Positions 1 to 9,640 of a stretch of DNA of 64,000 nucleotides are shown one piece after another. Each line of letters begins with the position of its first letter. Position 1 is the stretch's first letter. This DNA comes from an uncultured Desulfovibrionaceae bacterium (GTDB lineage: Bacteria > Desulfobacterota > Desulfovibrionia > Desulfovibrionales > Desulfovibrionaceae), in the NCBI GenBank assembly GCA_944325195.1, contig CALUZB010000003.1, forward strand, positions 1 to 64,000, written 5' to 3'. Below the pieces are notes generated by a model. That model was given only the letters and a program-made list of their open reading frames with translations, did no database searches and was not told the DNA's origin. A program made the translations under genes and the position numbers.

Positions 1-115
<115 letters not shown>

Positions 116-170
116 ATAAAGTATTAATCCCAACTCGCTATTATAATTGCTGGAAAATCGGGAATGAAGT

Positions 171-199
171 AAAAGGCTGCTTTGACAGCCTTTTTTGTT
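171..199 (+). terminator. Rho-independent terminator of the solitary 16S gene
   Basis: AAAAGGCTG (171-179) pairs with CAGCCTTTT (186-194) across a 6-nt loop, and the 3' arm runs into a T-rich tract (191-200). The position right after the 16S 3' end indicates that the transcript ends here rather than continuing into a 23S gene. Confidence 0.85.
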
Positions 200-700
200 T
201 TCAGTGCGAATACCACCAACTCTTCTATCGTTTATTCATTTGTTGCCTCCGGCTACTGCTGTCGATGTCACCTGTACAAACGTGTTCGGTTATGCAAACT
301 CTTAACCTTCTATCGGTGTTGGGCTTACTCAATGAACCGGCAAGTAAGCCGTGAGGTTGATAACCCTGAATAGTTGTTGCTGGTTGAGCAATGTATGGTT
401 TTAAATCGGCAAGTGCCTTCGATAAGCGAAGAACCGCTACCCTTCTCCGGCCTATGACAATTTTGGATTGTAAGTCAATAAGCTTGGACAAGGATGTTAA
501 TACGTGCCTGATGCAGCCGTCTTAAATGTGATTGACCAATAGCCATATTTTTATCGACTGTCTGAGCTGGGAAGCGCACACCTACATTGGCTTAAATTTG
601 CTTTGCGCCTGGTTATATTGAGCGGCTGGGGGGCAAGATTTTTTGATTGGACCGCTTGCAGTGCACTGAAACAAGTTGAGTTTAAGGAGATAAGTTCTCC
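200..700. other. Gene-free spacer after 16S rRNA
   Basis: About 500 bp with no convincing gene on either strand. Short open frames exist (for example 225-491 on the minus strand) but lack a ribosome binding site and recognisable protein character. No tRNA cloverleaf or 23S 5' end was seen. The minus-strand helicase gene ends at 701. Confidence 0.6.
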
Positions 701-3700
701 CTATGTTTTTGCTTGTGGGCCGGCCCAAGTGGCCGGAACGCGCACTTTTTGGCCGGCCTTATTGGTAAACAGACAAAAAGCCTGGGTTCTGCCATACAGG
801 TAAAGATCGCGGGTCAGACGCACATCAGCCTGACAGTAGGCGCAAATTTGGCTTACTTTACCCTCTTTCCACCATTTCAGGGCCTGCATACCGTCGGCTG
901 ATTTTGAGGCATTCAAAGTGGCTTGGGCCAGATTGTCCAGCGAGACTCGGTATCCCAACTGCTTTTGAATTAACTCCAACATGTCTAATGTGGGGATCTT
1001 TTTAAAAAAGCTTTTCCCTTGCGGGGTATAGCGGGAAAGCACATGGAAATCAAATCGCTTCAGATTAAATCCCACCACCATCGGCCCTGAAGCCAGCAGC
1101 ATAAGCAGGGCCGGCATATCTTCTTCCAGGTAAGATTTGAATTCATCTGTGCGGGAATCGTAAACTACAGCCACACTTACCCGCATTTTGTCTGCTCTGT
1201 GCCAGCCCCCCACTTCAGCAGCGGATAATTGTGTTTCCACGTCCAGTACAAGATATTCTTCAGGGTTGAAGCTGTACGTCTGGGGTGACAGGGCTTCTTC
1301 CATGATAACGGGCAATACTTCAAAAGGTTTTAAGCCGGAATGACTTGTTTCTTCCAAAGTGATTGGGGGCTGTGCGGGTAAAGGAGATGGCTGATTATGG
1401 TTGATTTCCGACATTAGGTCTTCATGCTTTTCAACAGCAAGAGCGGCGTCGGGCTCTCCCCCGGGTTCAGGAAGTAAGCCTTGCCCTTGGCTCCCCACAA
1501 TTTGCGGTGTGGCCAGGTGGCGGCTCAGGAACAAAGCGCCATGCTTATCAATCGGGCGGTTGCCGGAGCCGCATTTGGGGGAATGTACACAGGATGGGCA
1601 ACCCAGCTCACAAGGGCAGCCGGAAATAGCTTTATATACTTGATCAAGAAGCTCTTGGGCTTTTTCAAAGGCGGCGCGGGCAAGCCCTGCTCCACCGGGC
1701 AGTCCGTCATAAATGAAAACAGCTGGCCGCCCTACCTGGGGGTGCATTGGTGTGGAAATGCCGCCCAAATCGTTGCGATCGCACATTACCAGGAGCGGCA
1801 GAATACCGATAGCGGCGTGTTCCAAGGCGTGAATTGAGCCCATGAAATGAATCAGGGCCTCGTTGGTCTTTTGTTGAAGTGCCTCGTCAATAGAGAACCA
1901 AAGGCCTTCTGTTTCAAAGACAAAGGCGGGGGCGTCCAGCGCGGTTACCCCTAACAGCCGCCCGGAACGGGTGCAGCGGCGTTCATAGCCGGTGATTTGC
2001 TCGGTAACCCGGAGACGTCCGAAATAAACCGGACAGCCATGCAGGCGTTTTTGCGCTTTTACTTCAAGAATTGAAGTTTCCTTTTCCGAGCGCACCCGCG
2101 TATAATATGAAGTTTTTGCCGGGAAGGCGTAAATGGTATGAGTCGGCTCATCAATATGCTCAATCTGGTAGGTTTTACCGGCATGAATATAAACCGCGCC
2201 GGGGTGGGCCTCATGCCAGGCCCGCATGCCGTCTATACTTCCAATGATATTTCCTTGTCGATCCACGATCGTGTGGGTGGTCCCGGCTCCCCGCAGATCT
2301 ACATAACGCTGAGGCTGCTTGCGGCTGGAGTAGTACAGTCTGCCGCACTCGGAGCGCAGCAGCTCTCCGCTTTTGACCAGTTCTTCTGCTATGGATTTTG
2401 CGGGGCCGAACCAAGGCTCATCTTCACGAATAGGCAGTTCAGCAGCGGCGCAGGGTAAATGGCGCCCCAGTATTACCGGGTTTGTCGGATTCAGCACAGC
2501 CTGCTCAGGCGGACGATTGAAAAAATCTTCCGGCTCCCGGATAAAGTGCTGGTCAAGGGCATCTTCCTGAGCCACAAACAGTACAGCGCTTTCCTGACCC
2601 TGGCGACCAACCCGTCCGCCGCGTTGCATAAATGACATGACTGTGCCGGGGTATCCCACAAGGATACATAAATCCAGACCTCCAATGTCAATGCCCAATT
2701 CCAGTGCGGAGGTGGTGATGACTGCCAGGAGTTCACTTTGCTCCATACGCCTTTCGATAAGACGACGTTCTTCCGGCAGAAAACCGGCTCTATATGCGGA
2801 AATGCGATCGGTGTACGGCCCTGCTTTTTCTTTAACCCACATGCTGATCAACTCAGTCATGCGACGGGACTGGCAATAGACAATTGTACGCAATTCGCGG
2901 GCTAAAGCAGACTGAAGTAGTTTGATTGCAGTTGTGGCCGGACTGGTTTCCGGATTTAAGAAGACAAAATGGCGTTTCCCCTGGGGAGCGCCGCTGTTGG
3001 TAACCAGCTCACAACTTAAGCCTGTAAGATTTTCTGCTAATTCCGCCGGGTTGCCTATGGTGGCGGAGCACATCACAAATGTCGGCTCACTTCCGTAATG
3101 TTTGCAGATTCGGCGCAAACGGGTAAACAGCTGGGCCATATGCGAGCCCAGTAAACCGCGGTAGGTGTGCACTTCATCTACAACAACAAAGTCTAGCCCC
3201 GCCCAGAACTCCCCCCAGTTCTCATGGAAAGGCAGAAGCGCGAGGTGGAGCATTTCAGGGTTGGTAAACAGCACCTGGGGCGGATTATTCCGGATTTTCC
3301 GGCGGAAGTGGCTGCTGGTATCTCCATCGTAAATGGCCGTTTTTATTTGGGCGGCCTCAGGCCAGTGTGCGGTTAGACGTTCCAGGGCGAGCTTCTGGTC
3401 TTGGGCCAGGGCCTTGAGTGGGAACAGATATAACGCCTTAGTATCCGGATTGGCCAGGCAGCGTTCCAAAACAGGCAGATTATAAATTAACGATTTGCCG
3501 CTGGCAGTGGGGGTTGCGGCTAAAACATGGCGTCCGGACCGGATGAGGTCACATGCTTTGCTTTGGTGGGAATAAAGTTGATCAATGCCCTGCCGCCGCA
3601 GCACATCAAGAACAGCTTTCGGCCAAGGGCGTAAATTTTTGCCGTAAGCAGCGGATTTCTCAGGGATTACTCTGTGGTGGGCTATTTCCGCAGGTAAAGA

Positions 3701-3748
3701 ATCCGTCGCAAGCAGGGCGGAGATGTAATCGGATACAGAATTGCTCAT
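701..3748 (-). CDS. MrfA/YprA-like DEAD/H helicase fused to an MrfB/YprB-like RNase H-fold exonuclease
   Basis: A 1015-residue superfamily 2 helicase. The Walker A motif TPTASGKS lies near residues 79-86, the DEVH Walker B near 190, and a conserved helicase C domain follows. A DUF1998-type C-terminal region carries a four-cysteine cluster (CPCELGCPSC..C, near 710-730) typical of MrfA/YprA. After a linker, residues ~830-1000 form a DEDD exonuclease-like domain: LDVET (motif I), GFNLKRFD (motif II) and YCQADVRLT (motif III). In Bacillus these two activities are separate proteins, MrfA and MrfB, that act together in mitomycin C-type DNA damage repair. Here they are one polypeptide, so the inferred role is unwinding and trimming of damaged DNA in the cytoplasm. 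The gene stands alone, converging on the 16S spacer. The family call is firm; the repair role is inferred. Confidence 0.87.
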   Translation of the reverse strand: MSNSVSDYISALLATDSLPAEIAHHRVIPEKSAAYGKNLRPWPKAVLDVLRRQGIDQLYSHQSKACDLIRSGRHVLAATPTASGKSLIYNLPVLERCLANPDTKALYLFPLKALAQDQKLALERLTAHWPEAAQIKTAIYDGDTSSHFRRKIRNNPPQVLFTNPEMLHLALLPFHENWGEFWAGLDFVVVDEVHTYRGLLGSHMAQLFTRLRRICKHYGSEPTFVMCSATIGNPAELAENLTGLSCELVTNSGAPQGKRHFVFLNPETSPATTAIKLLQSALARELRTIVYCQSRRMTELISMWVKEKAGPYTDRISAYRAGFLPEERRLIERRMEQSELLAVITTSALELGIDIGGLDLCILVGYPGTVMSFMQRGGRVGRQGQESAVLFVAQEDALDQHFIREPEDFFNRPPEQAVLNPTNPVILGRHLPCAAAELPIREDEPWFGPAKSIAEELVKSGELLRSECGRLYYSSRKQPQRYVDLRGAGTTHTIVDRQGNIIGSIDGMRAWHEAHPGAVYIHAGKTYQIEHIDEPTHTIYAFPAKTSYYTRVRSEKETSILEVKAQKRLHGCPVYFGRLRVTEQITGYERRCTRSGRLLGVTALDAPAFVFETEGLWFSIDEALQQKTNEALIHFMGSIHALEHAAIGILPLLVMCDRNDLGGISTPMHPQVGRPAVFIYDGLPGGAGLARAAFEKAQELLDQVYKAISGCPCELGCPSCVHSPKCGSGNRPIDKHGALFLSRHLATPQIVGSQGQGLLPEPGGEPDAALAVEKHEDLMSEINHNQPSPLPAQPPITLEETSHSGLKPFEVLPVIMEEALSPQTYSFNPEEYLVLDVETQLSAAEVGGWHRADKMRVSVAVVYDSRTDEFKSYLEEDMPALLMLLASGPMVVGFNLKRFDFHVLSRYTPQGKSFFKKIPTLDMLELIQKQLGYRVSLDNLAQATLNASKSADGMQALKWWKEGKVSQICAYCQADVRLTRDLYLYGRTQAFCLFTNKAGQKVRVPATWAGPQAKT

Positions 3749-3984
3749 CTGCCTATTATAGTTGGCATATTTGGTTCAGGCAATCGGAGTAGTCTATATC
3801 AATGATGCTATAAAGTTGTTTACACAGGTAAACGAGCGGTTTCGGCCGGAATTTGCCTGTATTGGTTGTTGACAGACTGGAAGAAACTACCTGTCAAATC
3901 CGAACTTGCTGACTTTTGGGCAAGCATGTTGTTTTAATTAAGGGTGTTAACATGAAAACAAAGCAGGTCCATCATAGAATGGAG
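3749..3984. other. Spacer between helicase and EamA gene
   Basis: 236 bp holding the presumed promoter of the helicase gene. No gene, RNA or strong hairpin was recognised. Confidence 0.4.
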
Positions 3985-4875
3985 TTACTTTCCGGGTATG
4001 CTCAATAAAACCGCTGAAACCACTAGACCGGCCCCTATCCAGCCCAGAGGCGGGAAGAGTTCCCCCCACCAGATGAAAGCAAAAAATGCAGCGATGAACG
4101 GTTCAATTGTAGTCAGCACAGCCACTCTGGTTACAGCTAAACGTTTCAGACCTTCGCCGTAAGCCCAGTAACCGGCCCAACCGGTCAGAAAACCCAGAGC
4201 GAGCATTGGCAACCATGCATTCAACATTGATTTTGTTTGAATTTCAAAATCGATGAACGGGAGCATAAACAGAGCGCCGGCTGGAAGAATATGCATGTAT
4301 AAGGTCGCCGGCGAAACATTCCGCAGATACTTTTTGCCGAACCAGAAATGCAGTGAGAAAAAAAATCCGGCTGCAAGGGCCGCGATTATGCCGGTTGCAG
4401 TGGCTCCAGCCGCTAATCCGCCACCAGACAGGCTCACAAAGGCCGCGCCAGAAACAGCAAGTGCTATACTCAGCGCCTTGATCCAGGTAATGCTTTCGCC
4501 GAAGAACAACCTTGCCCACAGCGCCACCCATACCGGCGAGGTATATTGCAAAACCGAAGTCATGGCTGCTCCGGCCTGCTGCACTCCCAACTGATAGGAG
4601 TAAAACAGTCCTACAACTCCTGGTATTCCAAACAGAATAAAGATTATTCTGTGGCGTGGGTCAAGGTGCCATTGTCCGGTAAGCAGTGCTTGACAGATAA
4701 AGAAGATTCCGCCTAAAAAAGCGCGCCAGAAAGCCACTTCCATTGGCTTCAGGCCCTCAGCAAGTCCGAACCGGGCCAATGGGCCAATCAACCCCCAGCA
4801 GGTGACGGCCAGAAGCAGCATCAGATAACCCGTCAGACGGGTTTTCAGTTGTTGTTGCGGCAGTAAGGTTGACAT
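3985..4875 (-). CDS. EamA/DMT-family inner-membrane transporter
   Basis: A 296-residue hydrophobic protein with about ten predicted membrane segments arranged as two EamA repeats. The N-terminal pattern ending CWGLIGPLARFG and the second-repeat glycine-rich helices (ALGFLTGWAGYWAYGEGLKRL) are typical of drug/metabolite transporters, which usually export amino acids or related small metabolites. The substrate cannot be read from sequence. A second EamA gene on the same strand lies upstream (5314-6186), but a strong hairpin in the 440-bp gap suggests the two are separate transcripts. Confidence 0.85.
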   Translation of the reverse strand: MSTLLPQQQLKTRLTGYLMLLLAVTCWGLIGPLARFGLAEGLKPMEVAFWRAFLGGIFFICQALLTGQWHLDPRHRIIFILFGIPGVVGLFYSYQLGVQQAGAAMTSVLQYTSPVWVALWARLFFGESITWIKALSIALAVSGAAFVSLSGGGLAAGATATGIIAALAAGFFFSLHFWFGKKYLRNVSPATLYMHILPAGALFMLPFIDFEIQTKSMLNAWLPMLALGFLTGWAGYWAYGEGLKRLAVTRVAVLTTIEPFIAAFFAFIWWGELFPPLGWIGAGLVVSAVLLSIPGK

Positions 4876-5075
4876 TGCATTTTCCGGCGTAGCTTAAACT
4901 TATATGAATAACTGTCCTGAAAAATATCTCTGCTGATTAACGTTCTGAATTTCCGAACAGGTGTGTAAATCAGATAATGAAGCGCTTATACTATTTCCCT
5001 TGGTTTTAAAATAGTTAAACGAAAATAATTAGCCTTGTTTGTAGAGAAAGCCGGAATAACTTACCGGAAAAAAGT

Positions 5076-5110
5076 CCAGAGCATTTTAACTTACCATTAA
5101 AATGCTCTGG
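5076..5110. terminator. Perfect 14-bp hairpin between the two EamA genes
   Basis: CCAGAGCATTTTAA (5076-5089) is exactly complementary to 5097-5110 across a 7-nt loop. The AT-rich inner stem and GC outer stem resemble a bidirectional terminator. The core CCAGnGCATTTT/AAAATGCnCTGG recurs in the hairpin at 11485-11519, so the two belong to a repeated hairpin type. Confidence 0.65.
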
Positions 5111-5313
5111 AGCGCGCGAGTGTGATTAGTTGCCGTACGCTGGGCCATACGTTCTGTTGCCTGAGCACATAAAGGTCTATACCTCGCTTTTGGTTCCAGA
5201 CGCATCTGAAGGCAGGGGATTATTTCATGCGTCGGCCGCAGCTTAAGAGCAGAGTCTGCTTTGGAATTGTGCCCGGTTTCAAGCTGACTTGCTTGAGTCA
5301 GAATGGGTCCGGA

Positions 5314-6186
5314 TCATCTCGATTTTAAAGTAAGCACGGTTACCGCTCCGAAAATAAGCGCCATGCCGGTCCAGTGCAGGGCTCCGAGTTGTTCGCCCAG
5401 TAGGAAAACGCCCCAGCAGGCAGCCATAATTGCTTCCGACAGATTTATTGTGGCGCAGGTGGAGGCAGGAGTGGTCTTCAGGCCGGCCATATAAGTGGTA
5501 TAGCCCAGGGCAGTGGCGATCAGACCCAGGTGGAGAGCCACCAGCACTCCCGGCAAGCTGAACAGCCATTTCATCGGATAAATGAAAAACACCGGGCTTA
5601 CCAGAACTGCCCCAATTGCGAACAAAACCATAATTACCGCTGCCGGATCGTTATTGGCCACTACTTTTTTCCCGAATACCGCATAAAAGCCATAACCTGT
5701 AGCGGCAAAACAGGCGAGCAGAAGTCCGATCGGGTTGGCCTGCATGTCTGGAGTGATGGAAAGCAGTACTAATCCGGCTACTGCTGTAATCGTTGCGACA
5801 TACCAGATTGCAGAGGGTCTTTCCTTAAGAAAGATTATCCCTAAAATACCGGTGGCAACGGGGATGAAACCGCAGGCCACAACCGCGCTTACGGCGACAC
5901 CGGTGGCTTTGGCGGCTGCAAAGAAAAACATCTGATAGCCCAAGATGCCCAGAGCGGAAATCAGGGTAACTGTTTTCGGCCAGGTGGAAAGGTCCGGCAA
6001 CCTTCTGGTGAAGAAACACCAGAACAGCAGGGCGATAAACCCAAGCAGTAAGCGCAACCCGCCGATTACTTGCGGGGTTGCCCCTTCCGGAGCAAGGGCC
6101 TGGGTCGTGCCGGTGGTGCTGAAGCACAATGAAGCAATCAGAATAAAAATCGGCCCCTGATATTTAGCCCAAATTCCATGTCTCAT
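5314..6186 (-). CDS. EamA/DMT-family inner-membrane transporter (second copy)
   Basis: A 290-residue DMT protein with about ten membrane helices in two EamA repeats. The first helix (IFILIASLCFSTTGTTQAL) and the second-repeat segment TALGYTTYMAGLKTTPASTCATINLSEAIMAA match the family in broad outline. The start is an ATG preceded by AAGGA. It differs from the neighbour at 3985-4875 enough that the pair is not a recent duplication. Export of a small metabolite is the family expectation; the substrate is unknown. Confidence 0.85.
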   Translation of the reverse strand: MRHGIWAKYQGPIFILIASLCFSTTGTTQALAPEGATPQVIGGLRLLLGFIALLFWCFFTRRLPDLSTWPKTVTLISALGILGYQMFFFAAAKATGVAVSAVVACGFIPVATGILGIIFLKERPSAIWYVATITAVAGLVLLSITPDMQANPIGLLLACFAATGYGFYAVFGKKVVANNDPAAVIMVLFAIGAVLVSPVFFIYPMKWLFSLPGVLVALHLGLIATALGYTTYMAGLKTTPASTCATINLSEAIMAACWGVFLLGEQLGALHWTGMALIFGAVTVLTLKSR

Positions 6187-6560
6187 ATTACTTCCTTATC
6201 TTTTATCCGGGCTGCCCCTTATGTCGTCGATTAACGCCGTTTGTGGGCAGATACCCTGAAAACTAGAGAGACAATTCCAAAGCTGCGTCGCCTTCAATCT
6301 GCTGCTGGAGTGAGGGGACACTGTGCTTCCGGCACAGCTTAACGCCTCATACCGGCCCCCTCTTCACAGTCAGAGCATTCCGGTCATACCACCGGCCCGG
6401 AACTGTCTGAAAGTATCCGGGCAGCCGTAACAAACATTCCGGTCCGGCCGGGGAGTTTCCGGCTTTTGCCTTCTTTTCCGCCTTTCCCAGGCAAGACCGC
6501 TTAAAATTCCATTGGCCGGAGGCGCGGTTGCCCGGCGCCTCCAACCATAGTCAGGGGTGT
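6187..6560. other. Gene-free gap downstream of amidinotransferase A, with hairpin
   Basis: 374 bp with no credible gene. A hairpin of GGAGGCGC (6518-6525) with GCGCCTCC (6535-6542) lies just past the stop codon of the amidinotransferase gene and is the best candidate for its terminator, although no clear T-run follows on the minus strand. Confidence 0.45.
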
Positions 6561-7739
6561 TTATTGATTGGGGAAATAATCTTCACACTTGCCTTCGCGA
6601 TAGACGTCCAGGGTGGTGCAGTGCAGCATACCGCCGAACTTATAAACCTTTTCGTAGGCAACCGGGATTACTTCCACGCCAAGTTTGTTCAACTGTTCCA
6701 TATATGCGTGTTCCTTGTCGCTCACGCAAATTTCTTTCGGGCTGAGCGAGAACGTGTTCATGGAGATCCAGTTGGGCCCTTGAACACCCTTGCCCTGCGG
6801 GGTGGCGGAAAGGGTAAAGGTTTCGTCCCATTGATATTCCGGGTCAACAGCGGGCACGATTTCCCAGTCATTCTTCTTGAACAGATCAACAAGTTTGGGA
6901 TCCATGATACGTTTTTTATTGGAAACAACCATCAAACCGGGACGCAACATGTTCACAACCACGTCAATATGCCAGGGGCGGTAGTATCCGGCAGACGACG
7001 AATCCATTTGCATTACATGCAGGCGGAAGCCGCGGGTGGTGAGATAGCGGCGCAGCCATTCCATGCCGGAGCGGTTGGTAACAGCGGATGCCTGCCAGAA
7101 GATGTCCTTACCGGCGCGGCAAGCGTCGGCGGCGTCCCAAAGCGGTTCTTTTTCAGTCAGATGATAGTCCCAATTCAACATCTTTTCTTTTTTGGTTTCT
7201 TCATCCCAAACATAGGCATAATCCCAGTAGTAACCGAACTTGAAGCTTTCATCGGAAAGCCAAGGCCGGGGGGCGGCGGTCCAGAGGAAATCGGGATCTT
7301 CTTTAAACCATTTTTCCACCAGAGGACGCAGCCCGAGGTATTCATAGTAACGGGAACGGCGGGAGCCGGGCGCTTCCATAATCTCATTGCCCAAGGGCAG
7401 ATAGAGGTCACGGGGGTTGTTCCAGCCGTGTTGGTTTATCTGGGTCCAGTCGGGGTGAACAATCGGCCGTTCATTCTGCAATGAGGGGTGAATGGTGATG
7501 CGGTCAATATGTTCCACGCCGCGGCTTTGCATGATTTTAATGAATTCGTCCATCTGTTCGTTGGCTTCATCAATATATTCCTGGGGATAGGCTTTCCAGT
7601 ATCCCAGCGGCACACCGCCGTCGGCCATGTTATACATCCAGTCCGGACCGGGAGCGGTTACGTTGGTACCTTCCGGGCGGCCTACAACCACTCTTTTCAG
7701 CGGATCCCATTCGTTCCAGCAATTTACAATCTTAGCCAT
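6561..7739 (-). CDS. Glycine amidinotransferase/CyrA-like amidinotransferase, copy A
   Basis: A 392-residue member of the L-arginine:glycine amidinotransferase (AGAT)/StrB/CyrA family, which moves the amidino group from arginine to an amine acceptor through a covalent cysteine intermediate. By comparison with human AGAT the catalytic residues are Asp202 (in WDAADACRAG), His257 (in RPWHIDV) and Cys374 (in GGMLHCTTLDVYREG), all present. The C-terminal CEDYFP resembles cyanobacterial CyrA/SxtG. The acceptor pocket before the catalytic His reads R-P-W, not N-P-M as in AGAT or F-P-S as in CyrA, so the acceptor may not be glycine. The start has a strong GAGGAGG site. It follows a Na+/solute symporter gene on the same strand and is probably cotranscribed with it. 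Family certain; product unknown. Confidence 0.9.
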   Translation of the reverse strand: MAKIVNCWNEWDPLKRVVVGRPEGTNVTAPGPDWMYNMADGGVPLGYWKAYPQEYIDEANEQMDEFIKIMQSRGVEHIDRITIHPSLQNERPIVHPDWTQINQHGWNNPRDLYLPLGNEIMEAPGSRRSRYYEYLGLRPLVEKWFKEDPDFLWTAAPRPWLSDESFKFGYYWDYAYVWDEETKKEKMLNWDYHLTEKEPLWDAADACRAGKDIFWQASAVTNRSGMEWLRRYLTTRGFRLHVMQMDSSSAGYYRPWHIDVVVNMLRPGLMVVSNKKRIMDPKLVDLFKKNDWEIVPAVDPEYQWDETFTLSATPQGKGVQGPNWISMNTFSLSPKEICVSDKEHAYMEQLNKLGVEVIPVAYEKVYKFGGMLHCTTLDVYREGKCEDYFPNQ

Positions 7740-7787
7740 GATTTCCTCCTCATATTTGTATGTTGAGAATTAAAACGTTTTCGGTCA

Positions 7788-7800
7788 CCCCTCGTCGGGG
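7788..7800. other. Small hairpin between symporter and amidinotransferase A
   Basis: CCCC (7788-7791) pairs with GGGG (7797-7800) across a 5-nt loop in the 97-bp gap between the symporter stop and the amidinotransferase start. It may act as a weak attenuator or mRNA-processing site; there is no T-run, so full termination is not expected. Confidence 0.3.
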
Positions 7801-7836
7801 GAATTATTGGAACTCTTAAATAAACGTTAACAAAGC

Positions 7837-9402
7837 CTACTCGGCGATATAGGCGTTCGCCTTCTTGCCGTTCGCGAACACGGGATCGCCGTCGGAGTCG
7901 TAATGGAACCCGTATTCATTGGATGGGCAGGATTTTTGCGTGAGCAGGCTCACGATGACCGTAACCACGAAAGCTGCAAGTGGGGCGACCAACGACCACA
8001 CGTACCAGTCACCGGCGTAGGCAATGCTCTTCAGGCTGAAGCCGTTCATCACCCCGGCGCCGATTATTCGGGTGAAGAAACCCGCTATAATACCGGCGAT
8101 GGCGCCGTATTGGTTGGCTTTTCTCCAATAAAGGCCAAGGGTCATGGCGGCGAACAGGCTGGCCATGATCAGGTCAAAGCCCAAGGCTATAAGCAGATAA
8201 ACCATTTCCAGCTCCAGAGCCAGATACAAACCCAGAATGGCGAAAAGCACAACGCAGACGCGGCTTACCAGCACCAGCTCCTTATCGCTGGTTTGGGGGC
8301 GGAGCACATCCTTATAAATGTTTTTGCTGATCATGCCGCTCATGGCTAAGAGGGCCGATGAGGCCGCGCCCATAACCGCACTGAGCGCGGCGCCTACAAA
8401 CAGAATAACCAAGGGGAGCGGAAGTAGCAGTTTGACCAGCACCGGCACGATCAGTTCGGGATCGCCTTCCAGAGCCGCTTCCGGAATGATTTCGGTATGC
8501 ACCAGCTTCCAGCCGGCAAAAGCTAGCGCAATCATAAACAGGGAGAGGATAATTTTAATCGTCGCGGCCACCAAGGCGGAGTTACGGGCGACGGAAGCAG
8601 TTTTCGCAGCAAAGGCGCGCTGCATCAGGTCCGGGCTTACAATGGAGCCGATGCCGATCAGACACCACGAAGCAAACCAGGCTACCCAGACCCTTGGCTC
8701 GGAAATCTGTGGGAAAACGTGCTCGTGACTTTCGGGAACCGCAGCCAGCACCATGTCGAGCCCCCCCGCCAGGTTTAGGGCGACCGGGGTGAGGATAACC
8801 ACGCCCAGGGAGACCAGGGTCACCTGAATCGCATCGGTGGCCATAACTGCCCATAAGCCCCCCAGTGAGGTGTACACGGCGATGATGGCAAGGCCGATGA
8901 AAGCGGACACATGTGTGCTCCAGCCCAAAAACGCCTCGCAGACCTTGGCGAATACCAGAATCTGCACCCCGATCCAGAAGACGAAGGTGAGAATGGTAAC
9001 CATACTCACGATAAACCCGGTGGTCTTGCCGAAGCGCAGGTAGAAATAATCGCCCAAGGACAAAAGCTTCAGCTTCCACATTTTGGGCATGTAAAAGATA
9101 CCCGCCAGTATCAGACAGAAAATGCCGCCCAAAACGGAGGATGCTCCCCATAATTTATTGTCGTCCCAAACCCCGGTGCTGTATATGAGCCCGGGCAGGG
9201 CAAGCACCAGTGAGCCGCCCAGGAAACAGGCGGTCAGCGCCGGCGCGTTGAACAACAGAGAGAACTGACGCCCGGCCACCAGATATCCTTCCGCAGTGCT
9301 GGCTTTTTTGCGCACTAGATAACCCACCAGGACCATACAGGCGAAATAGATTATTACACCTATGTACAGGGCCGTAGTGTTTAATTGATTTGCATGCTCC
9401 AT
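7837..9402 (-). CDS. Sodium:solute symporter (SSS family)
   Basis: A 521-residue, about 13-helix protein of the sodium/solute symporter family (PutP/PanF-like). The first helices, the segment AEGYLVAGRQFSLLFNAPALTACFLGG, and the stretch VYTSLGGLWAVMATDAIQVTLV are hallmarks of the family, which couples uptake of amino acids, vitamins or organic acids to Na+. The start is preceded by AGGAGG. It is the first gene of the minus-strand pair with amidinotransferase A, so the likely cargo is a substrate or the acceptor of that enzyme (inference from position). A divergent regulator gene lies 238 bp away. Confidence 0.88.
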   Translation of the reverse strand: MEHANQLNTTALYIGVIIYFACMVLVGYLVRKKASTAEGYLVAGRQFSLLFNAPALTACFLGGSLVLALPGLIYSTGVWDDNKLWGASSVLGGIFCLILAGIFYMPKMWKLKLLSLGDYFYLRFGKTTGFIVSMVTILTFVFWIGVQILVFAKVCEAFLGWSTHVSAFIGLAIIAVYTSLGGLWAVMATDAIQVTLVSLGVVILTPVALNLAGGLDMVLAAVPESHEHVFPQISEPRVWVAWFASWCLIGIGSIVSPDLMQRAFAAKTASVARNSALVAATIKIILSLFMIALAFAGWKLVHTEIIPEAALEGDPELIVPVLVKLLLPLPLVILFVGAALSAVMGAASSALLAMSGMISKNIYKDVLRPQTSDKELVLVSRVCVVLFAILGLYLALELEMVYLLIALGFDLIMASLFAAMTLGLYWRKANQYGAIAGIIAGFFTRIIGAGVMNGFSLKSIAYAGDWYVWSLVAPLAAFVVTVIVSLLTQKSCPSNEYGFHYDSDGDPVFANGKKANAYIAE

Positions 9403-9479
9403 AACTACCTCCTATCTCCTATTGGTTGCAACACCCCTCTGATTATTTAGCTATTCCTGTAATATTGAAAAAACAGGTA

Positions 9480-9517
9480 GTTTACGGTAAACAAATCTGT
9501 TACATTGTTTGTAACAG
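9480..9517. promoter_or_regulatory. Two palindromes in the divergent control region of module A
   Basis: The region between the symporter and the regulator holds GTTTAC-G-GTAAAC (9480-9492) and CTGTTACA-N5-TGTAACAG (9497-9517), both perfect. Their place midway between divergent genes makes them good operator candidates. The protein that binds is unknown; the neighbouring TPR regulator is an obvious but untested candidate. Confidence 0.5.
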
Positions 9518-9640
9518 TTATTTTTTATACTTATTAGTGTTATAATTACTTAGGGGGTAGCGGAAAGCTCGTGCCTGGGATTGTTGAGACAGGGAGATAA
9601 GAAGGCTGTGAAAACAGTTTTCTGAAGGAGTAAGGGGGCA

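Noticed and set aside
225-491. 88-residue minus-strand open frame after the 16S gene
   Set aside because: No ribosome binding site, no protein-like pattern, lies in a spacer.
9403-9640. Guanidine riboswitch near the amidinotransferase modules
   Set aside because: No recognisable guanidine riboswitch motif in the leader regions of either module; only DNA palindromes were seen.
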